From NCBI GenBank assembly GCA_013368375.1, contig JAACJP010000005.1, forward strand, positions 1,566,678 to 1,630,677: DNA of 64,000 nt. Reading direction: 5' to 3'. This DNA comes from Tricholomella constricta. Taxonomy: Eukaryota; Basidiomycota; Agaricomycetes; Agaricales; Lyophyllaceae. Position 1 is the first letter of the stretch, and every line of letters starts with the position of its first letter. Shown piece by piece: positions 9,871 to 22,903 of this stretch. A program made the position numbers and the translations under genes. The notes under the pieces are model-generated. The model did no database searches and had not been told where the DNA came from. It saw only the letters and a list, made by a program, of their open reading frames with translations.

Positions 9871-12800
9871 ATGTCTTCTGACCTTGACGCCTCCTTCGTG
9901 CTCGTCGGGGACAAGCCAACCCTTGCAACGGCCGACGGGCATCCCCCCTCTTTAGAATCCAAGCAGGTCAGTTCGGCTTGTGCATTGCGTTCATTTTCAG
10001 TGGGTGTGCTTGAGCTCTCAGGTACTATATAGGCACACCCGTCATTCAGCGACTCCTATCGGCCTGGATCTGTGCCTACTTATGCGCACGACTGGTCGGA
10101 GCGCGGGACTGGAGGGGCCTTGAGGACACATGGGAGACACTTTGTCGATGCGTACGGACGCGTTTGTTCGCTGCGAGGAGTGAATTTGTCTGGATGCTGC
10201 AAGGCGTGAGTTCACCCTTCATGACGGCAGTGATCGACTGAACGAACGAGCGAACGAACAAAGCCCCGTAAACGATAACCACGAAGCATTCCCAGATGAT
10301 GCCGAATCGGTCACATTCGTCGGACGTCCGTTTCCCCTCGAAGAGGCTCCCGAGCACTTTGCGCGTCTCCGCAGATGGGGTCTTACATTCAGTGCGTCCC
10401 AGCACTTCACCACATTTCTGCGCCCGGCTCACGATCTCGCACCTTCTAGTTCGGTTCCTCGTAACATGGGAGGCAGTCGAGCATGCAGGCCCGTACGTTA
10501 ACTTACCTCCTTGTCCTACATTGACCCTAATCGAGTCTCATCACCTATAGGGGCATCTACGACATGGAATATCTGACCTACGTGCGCAATCTGCTCTCTC
10601 TGCTGCCTCAGTACGGCTTGACGGCGTTTGTATCAATCCACCAAGACGTCTGGTCACGCTATTCCGGAGGTTCCGGTGCCCCGGCCTGGACGCTCGAGCT
10701 CGCGGGATTCGATCTCAGCGCCCTGGAGGAGACCGGCGCAGCGTGGTTGGTGGGGGTGAAGGGCGGTGGACATGATGAGTCGGAGCGCGGCGTGTGGCCG
10801 TGTGGGTATACCAAACTGGCTGCGGCGACGATGGCGTGAGTGATTCTATCACCTTTCGCGTCTCAGCTCAGCACTCATGGCGATGGATGGTGGGTAGCAC
10901 GCTGTTCTGGGCTGGTGATACGTTCGCACCAAAGTTGTTGATCAAGGATAAGGATGGGGCGTCCGTTCCAATCCAACAGTTCTTGCAGAATGCGTATCTT
11001 GCGATGTCAGAGATGTTGGCCCGGACAGTAGGCGATTTGGATGGTGTGCTCGGCTTCGAGGTTTTCTTTCTTCCTCTCATCGCTGCCATTGGTGCTTACT
11101 TATATACAGATGATGAACGAACCACATAGAGGCTACATAGATCTTCAATCATTCCACTTCTTTGATTACAACACTGATCTTCACCTCTCTTACTGCCGTA
11201 CGTCCACCTCCTCTGGCTCACTCCCATTTGTTGACGTGAATGTTCTGTAGCGACTGCATTCCAGTCCTTCCAATTGGGTGCGGGCCACCCAACAGAAGTC
11301 GCCGTCTGGACGCGTTCCTTCCCCATGCCGACACGCAAGACGTCGCACGTCGTGCTCAACCCTAACGGGCGCAAGGTCTGGCGACCCGATGGCCCGTCCC
11401 AGGGCAAGTGTATCTGGGAGCTGCACGATGTATGGGGATGGTGCGTCAATAAGGACGAGGGAGTCGTTCTGCGCGAGAATTACTTCATCAATAATCCCTC
11501 GACGGGGAAGAAGGTGTGTTGATTTTCCCTTCTTTATCTTAGGACACCGAGGTGTGTCATACATTTTCTCGGTGCGGTAGATCGACTGGTATACCGACTT
11601 TTATTACCCATTCCTCGGTAAATGGACGGAGCGTGTCAGAGGCGTGTCCTCGCCAGATAAAATTCTTTTTGTGGAGCCTATACCCAATGAGGTACGTTTC
11701 ATCGTCATCATTTCCTTGTACATCCGCAGATCTCCTGCATCTGTAGTATTGCCCCAAATCTTGGACTCCCGAGTATCAAGTGCCGAATATGGTCTACGCC
11801 CCGCATTGGTAAGTTTGGTCATTTGTTGTGGACGGCTTCGCTTCTAATGATCTTTTCAGGTATGACCTCAACGCTCTTTTCACCAAAGCCTTCGGAGACT
11901 TCACCGTCAATGTACAAGGCCTATCCAGGGTACGTTCCCCGAAGACCGATTCTCCATCTACATATGCTAATGATAAACTCCTAGGGGATGTTCCCCCTGA
12001 AAGCCTTCTATTGGGGCCAGCAAGGCGCTCGCGATAATTACAGTTTGCAAATCCGCAACCTCGTTGAGGCCAGTTATTCGTCCATAGGGGAGAAGCCTGT
12101 CATTATCGGTGAATGTGGAATACCCATGGATATGAAGTACGTGTATACCTGGGCCCTCTAAAGTACTCATCTGATGGTGTCGTGTGTGCAGTCAGAAGGA
12201 GGCTTTCCAGACGGAGGACTTTACATGGCAGGTACGCATGATGGATGCGATGCTGACAGGCCTCGAGCGGTCGCTCATTGGGTTCACGTATGTCGCATTG
12301 CCTCATTCCTTTCAGAGCCTTCTCTCTAATGAAAGGACCGGCTCAACAGGCTGTGGAACTACAACCCTTCAAACAACGACCAATACGGCGACGACTGGAA
12401 TGGCGAGAACTTCTCTTGGTTCAGCCGTAAACGCGCTCTTCCTCCATCCCTGCTCTTTTACGACCAAGACGCTCCCTCACTCGATAACGGCGCTCGTATC
12501 CTTCCAGCCATCGTTCGTCCATACCCCGCCAAGGTCGCCGGCGTTCCTCTCAAGTTTGAATACGAGATGACGACGGGCACGTTTACCTTAGAATGGGGCA
12601 ACACTACCACTGAAGGCGATGGCTCCGCGGCGGAGGCAACGGTATCCAGCGTCCCTCGCTCGGGGCATCCCAAACTCACGTCGTGCGAAACGGAGATCTT
12701 CGTCCCCTCACTGCTCACAGTGGGCAGGAAGCTCATCGTCCAGGGGCTCGACCGCGCAGACACGTATGTCCACGATGAACGTCGCCAGACGTTATTTATC

Positions 12801-12989
12801 GTCACGCGAAACATGGACGCAGGCTGTGTGCATAGAGTGACTGTCTCGCTTAATCCCCCTCTCATACCTCCCTTCGAGGTCAACGACTTTTGGTCTGACT
12901 TCGGGCCGCGCATATATGCTCTGCTACTTGTTGTTATTGGAATTGTGCTTTTTGGACTTCTTACTGTTTATGGACCTCAGGCGTCATAG
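9871..12989 (+). CDS. GH5 glycosidase, steryl-beta-glucosidase / glucosylceramidase-like
   Basis: Proposed exons: 9871-9966, 10033-10205, 10264-10391, 10450-10492, 10551-10835, 10898-11060, 11110-11197, 11251-11513, 11581-11691, 11747-11808, 11860-11929, 11985-12136, 12192-12287, 12350-12989; these give a 789-aa frame. The protein has the fungal GH5_12 signature: GRPFPLEEAPEHFARLRRWG, the HQDVWSRYSGGSGAP block, the acid/base NEP motif (MNEPHRGYI) and the nucleophile region IIGECGIPMDM. Relatives such as EGCrP/Sgl1 remove glucose from ergosteryl glucoside or fungal glucosylceramide; the exact substrate is not decidable here. The C-terminus carries a hydrophobic stretch of about 20 residues (ALLLVVIGIVLFGLL), a likely membrane anchor. 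A LINE ends 81 bp upstream, which may affect its promoter. Confidence 0.88.
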
Positions 12990-13434
12990 TGTATTCACTC
13001 GTTACTTATATCATGCGAAGGACTTTATAATTGGGCCACGGCGTCTCCTAATCGCAAAAGTCTGCAACCCTAGTGTCCTTGAATTTAACTAGAGCTCTCT
13101 CACATCTTCAAGTCTAACTTCAAGTCTGAGGCTTCGTTCTCTACTTATCGACCACGACGATGCGGCCGTTGGGTGTCTTCACACCGAGGACATGGGGTGT
13201 AAACCCAGATCAGATATTAATGAAGTGACTCGGAATCACTTGCTATCGCAACTGGCCTTAGGTAGCATTTGAGTTTTTTGACGAAAAGGGGTCGAATCAT
13301 AGCAATGATTTGCTCTGCCCTGCTCTGAGGCGATTGACAGATGTGACAACGACAAATATTACAATGTATGATTGGATAAATGAAGTGCGTAGATGGTTCC
13401 ATGTAGAAACTTCACACCGTCTTAAGCCTCTCCA
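12990..13434. other. Intergenic, convergent 3' ends
   Basis: About 445 bp between the GH5 gene (+) and the next gene (-). No ORF or repeat that I can support; it should hold both 3' ends. Confidence 0.6.
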
Positions 13435-14828
13435 TCATTCCTCCAGGTCAATAGCACTCCGAATCCTGGCCTGGCAAGAAACCGACCTTATCAGCACATC
13501 TCGATAGATATCTAGTTCGTTCCACAAAGGCTTTGCGAAATATCCGATGTGCTCGAAGTTGTCTCGCAAGGCGTTGAGCAGCGCAACCGTATGCAGAATC
13601 GGATCCGGGCCGTCACTATCAATGAAGGCAGGCGATTGGGCTGCCTCAGCAATCTCCACAGCAACAGACTTGATGGTCCTCTTGTACTGGAAGCCTCCGA
13701 AAAGGGCGTCGTGGTACGAGGAGCCGAGGCTCTCCACACTAGAGTTCGATCCTGAACCCGAAATAAGCATACCTAGAAGCTGCAGAGGCACCTTCGCAAT
13801 GTTCCTGGAGTCGCTGATGGACGACACGGTGCTGAGTTCCGAGTTGACTTCAGGAAAGGGGTGCATAAGATCTCGAATCCATTCCGGGATGAGCTTTCGG
13901 AAAAGCTCTGCCTGGTTCTGGGTGTGCAGGTACACGACGAGTTCAGGGAACGTCTCCAGGTGGGGGACGTACATGAGTACACGAGGGAGCTCCTTATGAA
14001 GACGAGGAGGAAGGACTGGGACGGCGGGAGCGAGGTTGGGTACGTTGAGAACAAACAAAAGGTCGTTGACGGGAAGCTCCACGACATTAGAGAGGGTGGA
14101 CAATTTACGCCGCAAGGGTCTCCTCCCTCCGCCTTTGACTGGCCGATACACACGCGAGGACCCAGGACTGGAGTGGACGATAAGGATGTGAGTGGGCCCA
14201 AGAGGCCGTGGCGAGATGAGCTTTTCGGCTGAGCAGAGCACTACGCTACCCCAGACGTCAATGTCGTTGTCACCGTGAGGTGAAGGCCGGTAGAAACGGC
14301 TGTCAATGCCCGACATCGAATTTGAGAACGGCGAGATGGAGGACGTGGATAACACACGCCGAAGGATATGAATTTCTTTCTTCTTCAAGTTTGAGGTGGT
14401 GGTTTCGTTCGGCATGGAAGGACCCCCGCGAATTAGCGTAGATATCCGGGAGTTTCCATCTCGTAAGTTGGCGTTGATACGTTTGCGATTGCGATAAAGC
14501 CAGTGGCTGTAGTTGAGCCCAAGTTAACTGGCTGAAAGTGCAAGAAGGTGATAAAGATTGACCTAGCAGCAGGGCCAATGCGTATCTTGAGGATCTGCCT
14601 CAGCTCGTCGATGCTTTTGTTGCTCATGAGCAGTGCCTCACGGTCCGGAGCTACATCCAAGATAATTTCTCGATTAACTTCTCGTTCTCTGGGGTGTGCA
14701 TGAGGGCGGTTTGGCCAAGGGCCGCTCGGAAGAAGGGCGATGGTCTGAGGTGACGCGTAGAAGGCTGGCATTTTCGAACAGCACAAATGGAACGGGGTAG
14801 AAGGCCGAGTGACAAAACGGGAGGGCAT
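13435..14828 (-). CDS. Clp1-like candidate protein
   Basis: Two exons, 14828-14563 and 14506-13435, joined by a 56-nt GT-AG intron, give a 445-aa frame; an internal start at 14771 (MPAFYASPQ) would give 426 aa. No catalytic motif is visible. The body contains a conserved-looking block, VPHLETFPELVVYLHTQNQ, then a WIRDLMHP stretch. From memory this resembles basidiomycete Clp1 (clampless) proteins, which act downstream of the mating-type genes in clamp formation and dikaryon growth. That assignment is by recall, not alignment, and should be read as tentative. It is transcribed divergently from the alginate-lyase-like gene across about 750 bp. Confidence 0.5.
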
Positions 14829-15580
14829 GGTCGTTCTTTATATTCCCATCCATGGTGGCCATCGACCACAAAAAAGTCGGTCAAAGAGACAAAGAGGCTT
14901 GACTGGAGTGGCTCTGAAGTCAAAGGGACTCGGTTACGTTCTTATGTGGATTAAGGCACATCTAGAGTTGACCCCACAATCACAGATTGACCACTATATA
15001 ATGTCATATCAAGTTAGCTTCATACAATATACATTTGGATCCTTACCTGCGAAAGAGATCAGCCTTGAACTTGAAGCTTTGAAGCTTGAAGTCAAGTGAA
15101 GTGGCATCCATAGCGCTAGGATTTTCATGACAACGACCCGTTCGCAGCGGAGCGCCAAATATTATTATGCCGGGGTAGTTCCGAGGGGTAAGCTAATTTA
15201 GGCAGCGTCTCCGGTGAACCGGTGAAGCCCGGGGACAGCTGTGATCGGGCTTCTCAGATTCTTAATTCTTAACTTTCCGTTGACTTGAAAGCAAGCACTG
15301 CGAGTATCTCGATAAAAGACGCGTTTACGACGCGTTTTTGTGGTGATTTTCCATACATGCACCCCCGCCCATCCCCAAGCATCATCGCTCGTTTGATCAT
15401 TTTCAGGGACCGAAAAGCATTAGTCATTTAATTCCATGCTTGTTTTAGCAAGCCTTTTTAGCCGCCAAGGGGCTCTGAAATGCTTATAGGAGACACGCGG
15501 ACAAAAAGGACCGCACTGATAACTCGTGTTCCCCTCGCCTCCTCTAACTACCGCCCCCACCGTGCCAGATCTGGGCCACA
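14829..15580. promoter_or_regulatory. Divergent intergenic region
   Basis: About 750 bp between the starts of the minus-strand Clp1-like gene and the plus-strand secreted lyase-like gene. It must contain both promoters. No clear TATA box or operator stands out. A 97-codon plus-strand frame at 14809-15099 is not supported. Confidence 0.45.
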
Positions 15581-17430
15581 ATGCGATCGTCACTCCTTTC
15601 GGTTTTTATATCCCTTTTTCTTCTAGGTGGCAATGGTGTACAAGCACTTACAAGTTACGCAAACGATTTCGTCGACCCCGATTTTATTGTGGCCGGAGAA
15701 TTCGGGGACAACACTTTAGCTGCCCAACGCACGATTTTTGCGTGGGCCAAAGATTCGGCGAAGGATGGCCCATGGTGTAAATATTTGCCATTTTTTATAC
15801 ACACTCTTGCACCTCTTAAACCGACAATCAACAGCTGTGACAAGCAAGCCCGTTTCACCTCCGTCAGGCGATAGACACGATTATATGAGTTGGGCGCCTT
15901 AGTATGCCTTTTTGCATCTCAATAGGGGATATAATTCAATTCACTAAATGTCAGCTGGTGGCCCGACTGTTCTAATGCTGGAAACACAACTGAGTTGCCA
16001 CAGGAAGAAGGTGGGTGCAGCTCTCGATGCTTTAGTTTCGAACTCATTTTCCCAATATCAGTTTGGAAAACGTGCAACTACCGTCCTCGTGATGGCCTCT
16101 TCAATCCTGACGGCCGTCTGATTAACGACGTTGGAAATTTCCAGTCGCTCTCAGATGCGGTCCTTTTCAACGCAATCGCGTTTTCTTTAAGCACCAGCGA
16201 CGGATCCTCCTCCTATTCGAAGACAGTCGGTGTGTAAACTTCTATATCGACGTCCCGTAGCTCATTTGTTGCACCCAGTATCTTTCATTAAAGCATGGTT
16301 CCTGGACCAGGAAACGAGGATGAACCCCAACCTTAACTACGGACAAATGCAGCGCGGACCTAATGGACAAACCGGAAGCCACACTGGTATTCTGTAAGTC
16401 GTCCATGTCAGAAACGGATACGTTGATAAACAAGCCGAAAAAAAAAACAGCGACCTGAAAGGCATGGCCAAAATCGTATCCGGAATCATGATTCTTCGAA
16501 AGAAGGAATGCACGGACTGGACCGCCGAACTCAATAACGAGATGAATGCTTGGACCCGAGAATACATTACCTGGCTCGAAACAGCGCCCATCTCGCTTGA
16601 GGAAGGCCATGCCGACAAGTTCGTCATGTCTTCACAGTGTGCTGACTGCAGATGAGCTGACTTTATGCCAGCAACCACGGTACATTCTATTACAACCAGC
16701 TCGCCGCACTGAAGCTCCTAATTGGCGACTTTGATGGCGCGCGGAACGTTACTAACACTTACTTTTCACGCCAATACATGTTCCAGATTACGGGAGATGG
16801 AGAGCAGGTAAGTGCGGCAAGGATTCCCCACTTGACCACTTCTCTGACAAGCAGTAGCCCCTCGAAGCTGCGCGGACTCGCCCATACCATTATCACGCCT
16901 ACAACCTCGCTGCCATGATCGTGAGGCCCCCTTGACTTCCCAGCCAATAAACACTAATTTCTCCGATGCCGAAGACCAACGCGCGCATCGCCGCCTACGC
17001 CGGTGACAAGGGCGTTTGGAATAAGACGACCAGCGAGGGTTCGACCATCAAGTCCGCCCTGGACTTTTCCTTGGGGCTCTCAGCCGAGGCAACTAAGGAG
17101 GGTTCATACACCACAGAGTTATACCCCAGCATCGCAGCGGTTGCCTCGGTGTATGGTGACCCCCAAGGAAAATATGCCTCGTTCCTTGCAAATGGGATCC
17201 CTGGGTATGCCGAGGAAGCCTATTTCTTGTGGAATCAACCCCTGGCGGGCGGCGAGAAGGAGAGCGATGCGCTTCGCAAACTTCAGGCCACTGCGACTGG
17301 CGACGATGCGGATCCGAGGGCCACTGGGGCCAGCAACGTGAAGAAAAACAGTGGTGCTGTTTTGAACACTGTGAATTGTGTGCTCGGCGCCTCTGTTATT
17401 GCGGGTCTGCAGTATGCTTTCTCGTTTTAG
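15581..17430 (+). CDS. Secreted alginate-lyase-fold protein (PF05426-like)
   Basis: Nine exons (15581-15776, 15835-15901, 15955-16010, 16062-16229, 16279-16393, 16451-16618, 16672-16807, 16858-16920, 16975-17430) give a 474-aa frame. Residues 1-22 form a signal peptide (MRSSLLSVFISLFLLGGNGV), so the product enters the secretory pathway. The body follows the fungal alginate-lyase-like pattern: HDYMSWAPYWWPDC, CNYRPRDGLFNPDGRL, MNPNLNYGQMQRGPNG, NNHGTFYYNQLAAL, and ELYPSIAAVASVYGDPQGKY. Family members cleave uronic-acid polysaccharides by beta-elimination; the fungal substrate is not known to me. The C-terminus is mildly hydrophobic (VIAGLQYAFSF), possibly a GPI-type signal. One intron contains a run of A just before its acceptor. 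Confidence 0.85.
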
Positions 17431-18380
17431 TCATTTAGACAAGTTCTTGGGCTTTTTATAAACTACTTACTAGGACTGCGCATGCATTTTACTGACGAGT
17501 TGGCGGTAAGATAGGATTGATCTATGTACATGCTGAGTTCGTATATACCGTGTTATATTCTTAAAGACCAATTAAAGTCTGCAATTTTGCTGCTGGCGAC
17601 ACGAATTCGGCGTTTGTTGTCGAATGGCCCAAGGTCCATGATACCGGATTAGCCTGGGGGCTTTTTGATCTCTTGAAGGTTTGGATCCTTGCTTCTGTTG
17701 GAAGAGTCCAGGTTGACGCAACAACGAAGCCTGAGTGTTGAGGTATTTATACATCGAGCCCATTCGTCTGACGTGGTGCTCGCCGGAGGGACTGTAATAA
17801 TTGTGATTGAACAATGAGACTTAACTTGTTTTGATTCATACTACGGAAGACATGGAACAAGAGGAGACAGACTGGAAAATGATTCTAAGATGATGTCGCG
17901 AGCAGGAGCGTGGAAGGTCCGGCATGTGGCCGCGAGCAGAGTCCAGTTTACATAAAAATCGTGTGCAGAGTCTTGACAGTTTGAGTCTGCAGGCAGGGAT
18001 GCATCCTAAGCTGTCAGACAATGCATCAGCCTGTAGATAAAGGATTGATGAGCACAATGAGCCATACCGCCGAGTCACGGCGCTCACTGCCATTTGGAGA
18101 CGTCGCCCAAAAGGGGCACATGGCGCAAGATGGCGATGGGCTTGGTCAGCACTGTATCACCTTCCGTGTCGGGCGAGGGCCCGGTGACTACAGTTGTTGC
18201 AGTGCATGGTCGCACTCCTGCCCCGGACTACGCTGTCCTCCTCCCAGTTTTCTCGTATCCTCGACTCTATCACGGCCATTGACACCTGCATATCTTCCTA
18301 GGGAAGTTCACGCCTGCCATCGGCTGCTTCACCTCTTCACAAAGGAGTCATCGCCCTCAACGTACCTATCGGTCTCTGCT
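17431..18380. other. Intergenic region upstream of ATG1
   Basis: About 950 bp. It should hold the lyase-like gene 3' end and the ATG1 promoter and 5' leader. The ATG1 frame stays open upstream to an ATG at 18021, but that extension is poor in conserved character and is more likely leader sequence. No repeat or RNA gene seen. Confidence 0.5.
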
Positions 18381-21300
18381 ATGGCATCCACCGCGCCTCC
18401 AATCCAGCGTGGTTCAAGCCTTCATGCGGCTGCTGTGTCCAAACGAGTTGAAGATGACGAGGCTAGACCCTATGTTATCGTTGGGGACATTGGGAAGGGC
18501 AGCTTTGCAACCGTGTACAAGGGATACCACGAGGTGCGACACTCTTGTGATTCGCGTCTGTATTCTTCTCATTCTGTACGTAGGAAACTCGTTTACAAGT
18601 GGCTATCAAGACTGTGAAGCGCGACAACCTGACCGCCAAGTTATTCGACAACCTTCAGAGCGAGATCCAGATCCTCAAGTCGCTATCGCACAGACATATC
18701 ACCAAACTAATTGATATCGTGGTGAGCGCATTCTGTTTTCGAATATATTGACAATACTCATCGAACTTCAGCGCGCCGAGCGACATGTATACCTGATCAT
18801 GGAGTACTGCGGCGGAGGCGACTTGACGAATTACATCAAGAAGCGCGGCCGCGTCGAAGGCCTAGAATACGTGCCGTCTCCCGAAGCTGCACCTCAGTAC
18901 TATCCACATCCGCGCACAGGCGGCCTAGATGAGATCGTCGTGCGGAGTTTCCTGCGGCAACTCGGTGAGCTAGGAATCTGACCTCAGGGCTACAAATGGC
19001 TCAGTTGTCGCTTGATAGCCCGTGCGCTCAAGTTCCTCCGACATCGAAACTTAATTCACCGAGACATCAAACCTCAGGTGAGTACATCACTGATACAGAT
19101 TCAAGCGCTACTGATCTCCCTCACCAGAACCTGTTATTGAATGCCCCTTCACCAGAGGAACTAGCTCGAGGGCATCCTTTAGGAGTGCCGATCCTCAAAG
19201 TTGCTGATTTTGGATTTGCTCGTTCATTACCTAATGCCATGATGGCAGAAACACTCTGTGGCTCGCCGTATGTCCCTTTCACGCTCAAATCAGGGATTGT
19301 AATTGACATCTGCCCCATCCAAGGCTGTATATGGCCCCAGAGATCTTAAGGTATGAGAAGTATGATGCGAAAGCTGACCTCTGGTCCGTGGGCGCCGTTC
19401 TCTTTGAAATCTCGGTCGGAAAACCCCCATTTCGAGCCCAGAACCACATCGAGCTGCTCAAGAAGATCGAGCACGCGAAAGGGATCAAGTTCCCGGATGA
19501 AGACCCTTCGTCCGCCAGTGCAAGGAATGGCGGAGGCGGTAGTGAAGACTCTCCCGTCCCCGAGGACGTGAAGAAACTGATCCGGGCGCTCTTGAAGCGC
19601 AATCCGATTGAACGGGCGAGCTTTGATGAGTTCTTTGGGAGCACCGCGCTTGCGAACTCCAAGTTCCCTCGGTCACAGCCGAGCGTATCTAGATCATCCG
19701 TGACGCGAGATCCGAGCATTGTCCAGGAGGAGGACGAGCGAAAACCTTGGACTGGGCGGCCACCAACGCCTGAGCATCATCGCGTTATTCCTCCAGAAGT
19801 TTTGGATCCGAAAGCGATGATTCCCCCGAGTAGGTTCAATTTCAGGCGGACAAGCGGTTTGGAGAATGGGGAAGGGACTCCCCCACCAGGTTCCAATCTT
19901 CCATCACAAGACAGGTAGGCTTTCCTATGCCAGTCGAATTAGATGGTCCTAACATCATGTTTAGCTCGCATGGCTCGCGAGAGAAGTTCGCAAACCCCAC
20001 AGAAATGGCTCGACGTCCATCCTTGGCCTCAAATCAAGAACGTCGCCATGCGAAGCCGCTTTCGACGGAGGGCTCATTCATCCCAGGTGAAACAGAAGAA
20101 GATGGTATGCTGCGCCGTGAATATGTCCTGGTCGGCGATACACGAGCTGTGGAGTTCAATCGCGCAGTAGACGGTATGTTTTCATTTTGATCATGCAGGA
20201 TGACTTGACATAAATTATAATGTCAACAGAAATCACCTCGGAACCGCGGCGTCCCTTGCACGACAGGAAAATCCCGCCAACACCCACGACTGACGACTAC
20301 TCACCCGTGTATCCAATAACAACGCCTACTCACATCACGTTCCCCCCGCCCCCCAATCCTGCTGCTCCCCCCCTCTCGTCCTCCCCATCCAGCCTCGCTT
20401 CTCGCGCTGCCTCTAATGCACTTAACCGTGCAATCAGTCTGGCCTCGAAGAAATTGTTTGGCTCTTCAGGCCACTCCCGGTCGTCGCCTTCCCGTGAATA
20501 CAACAGTGTACCATCGTCACCCAAACGACCACCCATCATCGCGCTTGGACCGGAGGGTGAACGTGATCCACTGGAGGATGAGCTGTTGGCGGCCTTGGAG
20601 GAATTGGCGCAGAAGACGGAGGTGTTGACGCATTGGGCCGACGAAATGTACGAATATGTTAAGGCGGTTCCGCAGAGTGCGTATCCTTTTATTGTCCACT
20701 CCCTGGGAAATGTACTTAATGCTTCTGTTTGTTGGGAGCAGAGCCGTTACCTGACCCGACCAAATTTACGCAGCGGGAGGGTGAGGCGGACAAGCATGCG
20801 CGGCGGCGGAAGCTTGCGGACATGGAGGCGGAATATAACGCCGTCACATGTGTCGCAGTGTACATGCTCTTAATGTCGTTTTCGCAGAAGGGCATCGATA
20901 GGTTGCGGAACCACCAGGAGCACATGAAGATGCGCCATCCGGATGGTGACTTTGTGGTGAGCGAGGGCTTCGATGACGGTCAGTGTATATCCTTGTCAAA
21001 GCATGGTATGTAGCTTACGTGTGGGCATGAACATGAAGCGCTGTCGTGGTTCAAGGATCATTTCATCAAGTGCAATGATCGCGCTGCACTAGTGAAAACT
21101 TGGCTACCAGTGCAGTACGATGGCCCTAAGAGCTGGCTCGATCAGCTGGTTTACGATCGAGCGCTGGTCCTTGTACGTTGTGGTCATTGAGTCAATGGCC
21201 TTGCATCTTCTAATCAATTTATCTCGTACAGAGTCGCACCGCTGCCCGCAAGGAGTTGCTGGATCAGGCATCTAGCCCTGACGAATGCGAAAAGCTATAC

Positions 21301-21628
21301 GAAGAATCATTATGGTGCCTATACGCTCTTCAAGACGATCTTTTACAAACAGGAAACCCATTCATGGACGAAGATCGTGAAACGATTGCCACCTGTACGT
21401 TTACAACTTATTACGAGGGCGCCATCCTGACATCCATTGTTTATGTGCGTAGGGATAAAGCGAACCAAACTTCGCCTTGTCCGGTGTCGCGCCCGCATGG
21501 CCATGAACGACCGCGATCGCTTGAACGACGCCCGCGCTGACCAGAACCTTGCCGACGTCGCCCGAATACCCGCTCCATGGGACGCTAAGCCTCTGGATCC
21601 AGCCAGAACGAATGGTCGAACTTCATGA
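18381..21628 (+). CDS. ATG1: ATG1/ULK-type autophagy serine/threonine kinase
   Basis: Twelve exons (18381-18533, 18584-18721, 18772-18964, 19019-19077, 19128-19267, 19324-19914, 19965-20173, 20230-20676, 20742-20978, 21039-21172, 21232-21394, 21453-21628) give an 879-aa frame. The N-terminal kinase domain shows the [11 protein letters not shown] glycine loop, the VAIK lysine, HRDIKPQN catalytic loop, DFGFAR and the activation segment to [15 protein letters not shown] Pro/Ser-rich linker follows, then a C-terminal helical region (about residues 560-870) matching the EAT/tMIT domain that binds Atg13 in yeast ATG1. In that role the kinase starts autophagosome formation on starvation. Kinase motifs are intact. 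The call rests on the kinase signature plus the conserved long C-terminal domain. Confidence 0.93.
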
Positions 21629-21930
21629 CATTTATTCCCTTCTCGCCGATCCTCTGCAGAGGCTAGATCTTACTGGTTCCAAGAAGGACTTGACGAGTTG
21701 CTATATATCTTGCATTTTCATTCATCATCTACTGTTCGTCAGTTTTCCTTTTTTGGAGACACCTTTATTTTGTTGTGCGCTCTTCCAGTTGTGTTGGCCT
21801 GTCTAATCTGATTATGTATGTCTGGGTATCTCATCAGTATCTTTACGCATTTGTATTACTTGTATTTCATTAGGAACGTTTGTATCATCTTTGCTCATTA
21901 GTCTACATCGGATGTGTGTCCGCTACGGGT
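21629..21930. other. Intergenic, convergent 3' ends
   Basis: About 300 bp between the ATG1 stop and the SFM1 stop on the opposite strand. T-rich; no gene seen. Confidence 0.6.
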
Positions 21931-22903
21931 TCAAAAGTCGAAGCTTTTGTTGAGGTCCTCGTGTAGGAGTTTCTTCATCCCGGGTGGTAGGAGGGGCTCC
22001 TTGCCGTCTACATCGGCAATGTATCCTTTCATCCGCTCAGCCGCTACCATTGGAAGATTTGAAGGAGCCAACTCACTGAAGGGCATTTCCACGGATTCCT
22101 TGGCGTTGAAATGAATATTTGGGAACTCCTAAAAGGCTGTTCCGCAAAGCTGCAGCTTCAAGAATTTTGAAGATGGACGTACCACGTATGGAATTCTGCC
22201 AAGAGGAATCCTGTCCACGACGACGAGTTTTGTTACACCTAGGGCGGTATCGGTGGTCATTTGCACAGGACCTAAATGTCGCGTTTGGAATCCTAGGACA
22301 CGAAGTTCTGCAGTCCGATCTCTAGGAGGATCATCGCCTTCGATTCTTCAGACAGAATATAAGGACGCCTGTGGGATGAGCGCACCTAGGATGCCCTGCC
22401 ATATGTCCATTGATAGCTCAATAGAAAGTTAACTAAGAGAGGGCTTACTCCAAATAAAAACATCTCAAATCGACCATCACCGTCCTCAGGAGCAAGCGCC
22501 ACTTCGGCTTTGGGATCGAGCAAGCAAACCTTGTCAAGACTTACGCCCATTGACTGCATGAGATCGATGACGCCTGTTTCGTGGCAGAAAGCATCTGCTA
22601 TGCCAGTCTTCGATGATCGAAATACCGTCGACAAGGATTCGCTCGAAGACTTGGAAAGGTGAGTGAAGTGCACATGTGCTTCCGGACCGGCTAAAATGCG
22701 CATATGCTGAGATAGAACAAATGGTTAAGTCCATTGCTCTAACAGCGAAGTCGGTCGGACAGACCGCGTACTCCAGCTCTACCCATGGGGGAATGGATCT
22801 CTCTGTATCCTCATCCTCCTCCATATGTTCTAGCACAAGAAGTTGAGGTAATGAACAATGGTCCCATGAAATAGACTCTACCGATAACATATTTGAATCC
22901 CAT
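21931..22903 (-). CDS. SFM1: SPOUT-domain protein arginine methyltransferase SFM1
   Basis: Six exons on the minus strand: 22903-22882, 22829-22765, 22706-22449, a 10-nt microexon 22395-22386, 22337-22183, and 22128-21931, giving about 235 aa (yeast Sfm1 is 213). The frame begins MGFKYVIEHMEE and contains VCLLDPKAEVALAPED, FLFGGILGDDPPRDRT (assembled only if the microexon is used), and QMTTDTALGVTKLVVVDRI, all hallmarks of the DUF431/SPOUT family. Yeast Sfm1 methylates an arginine of ribosomal protein Rps3. The last exon could contain one more short intron after MPF; its end LPPGMKKLL matches the family. The gene converges on ATG1 and diverges from the next gene. Confidence 0.88.
22386..22395 (-). 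other. 10-nt microexon in SFM1
   Basis: The 10 bases GGCATCCTAG on the minus strand are flanked by CAG before and GTGCGC after. They restore the family-invariant GILGDDPP motif across two introns of about 53 and 48 nt. Without it the exons do not join in frame. Confidence 0.8.

Noticed and set aside
15581..17430. GH76 mannanase
   Set aside because: First considered from the signal peptide and aromatic-rich blocks, but the assembled protein follows the alginate-lyase-like pattern.
18021..18380. N-terminal extension of ATG1
   Set aside because: In frame but without conserved features; ATG1 proteins normally start shortly before the kinase domain.
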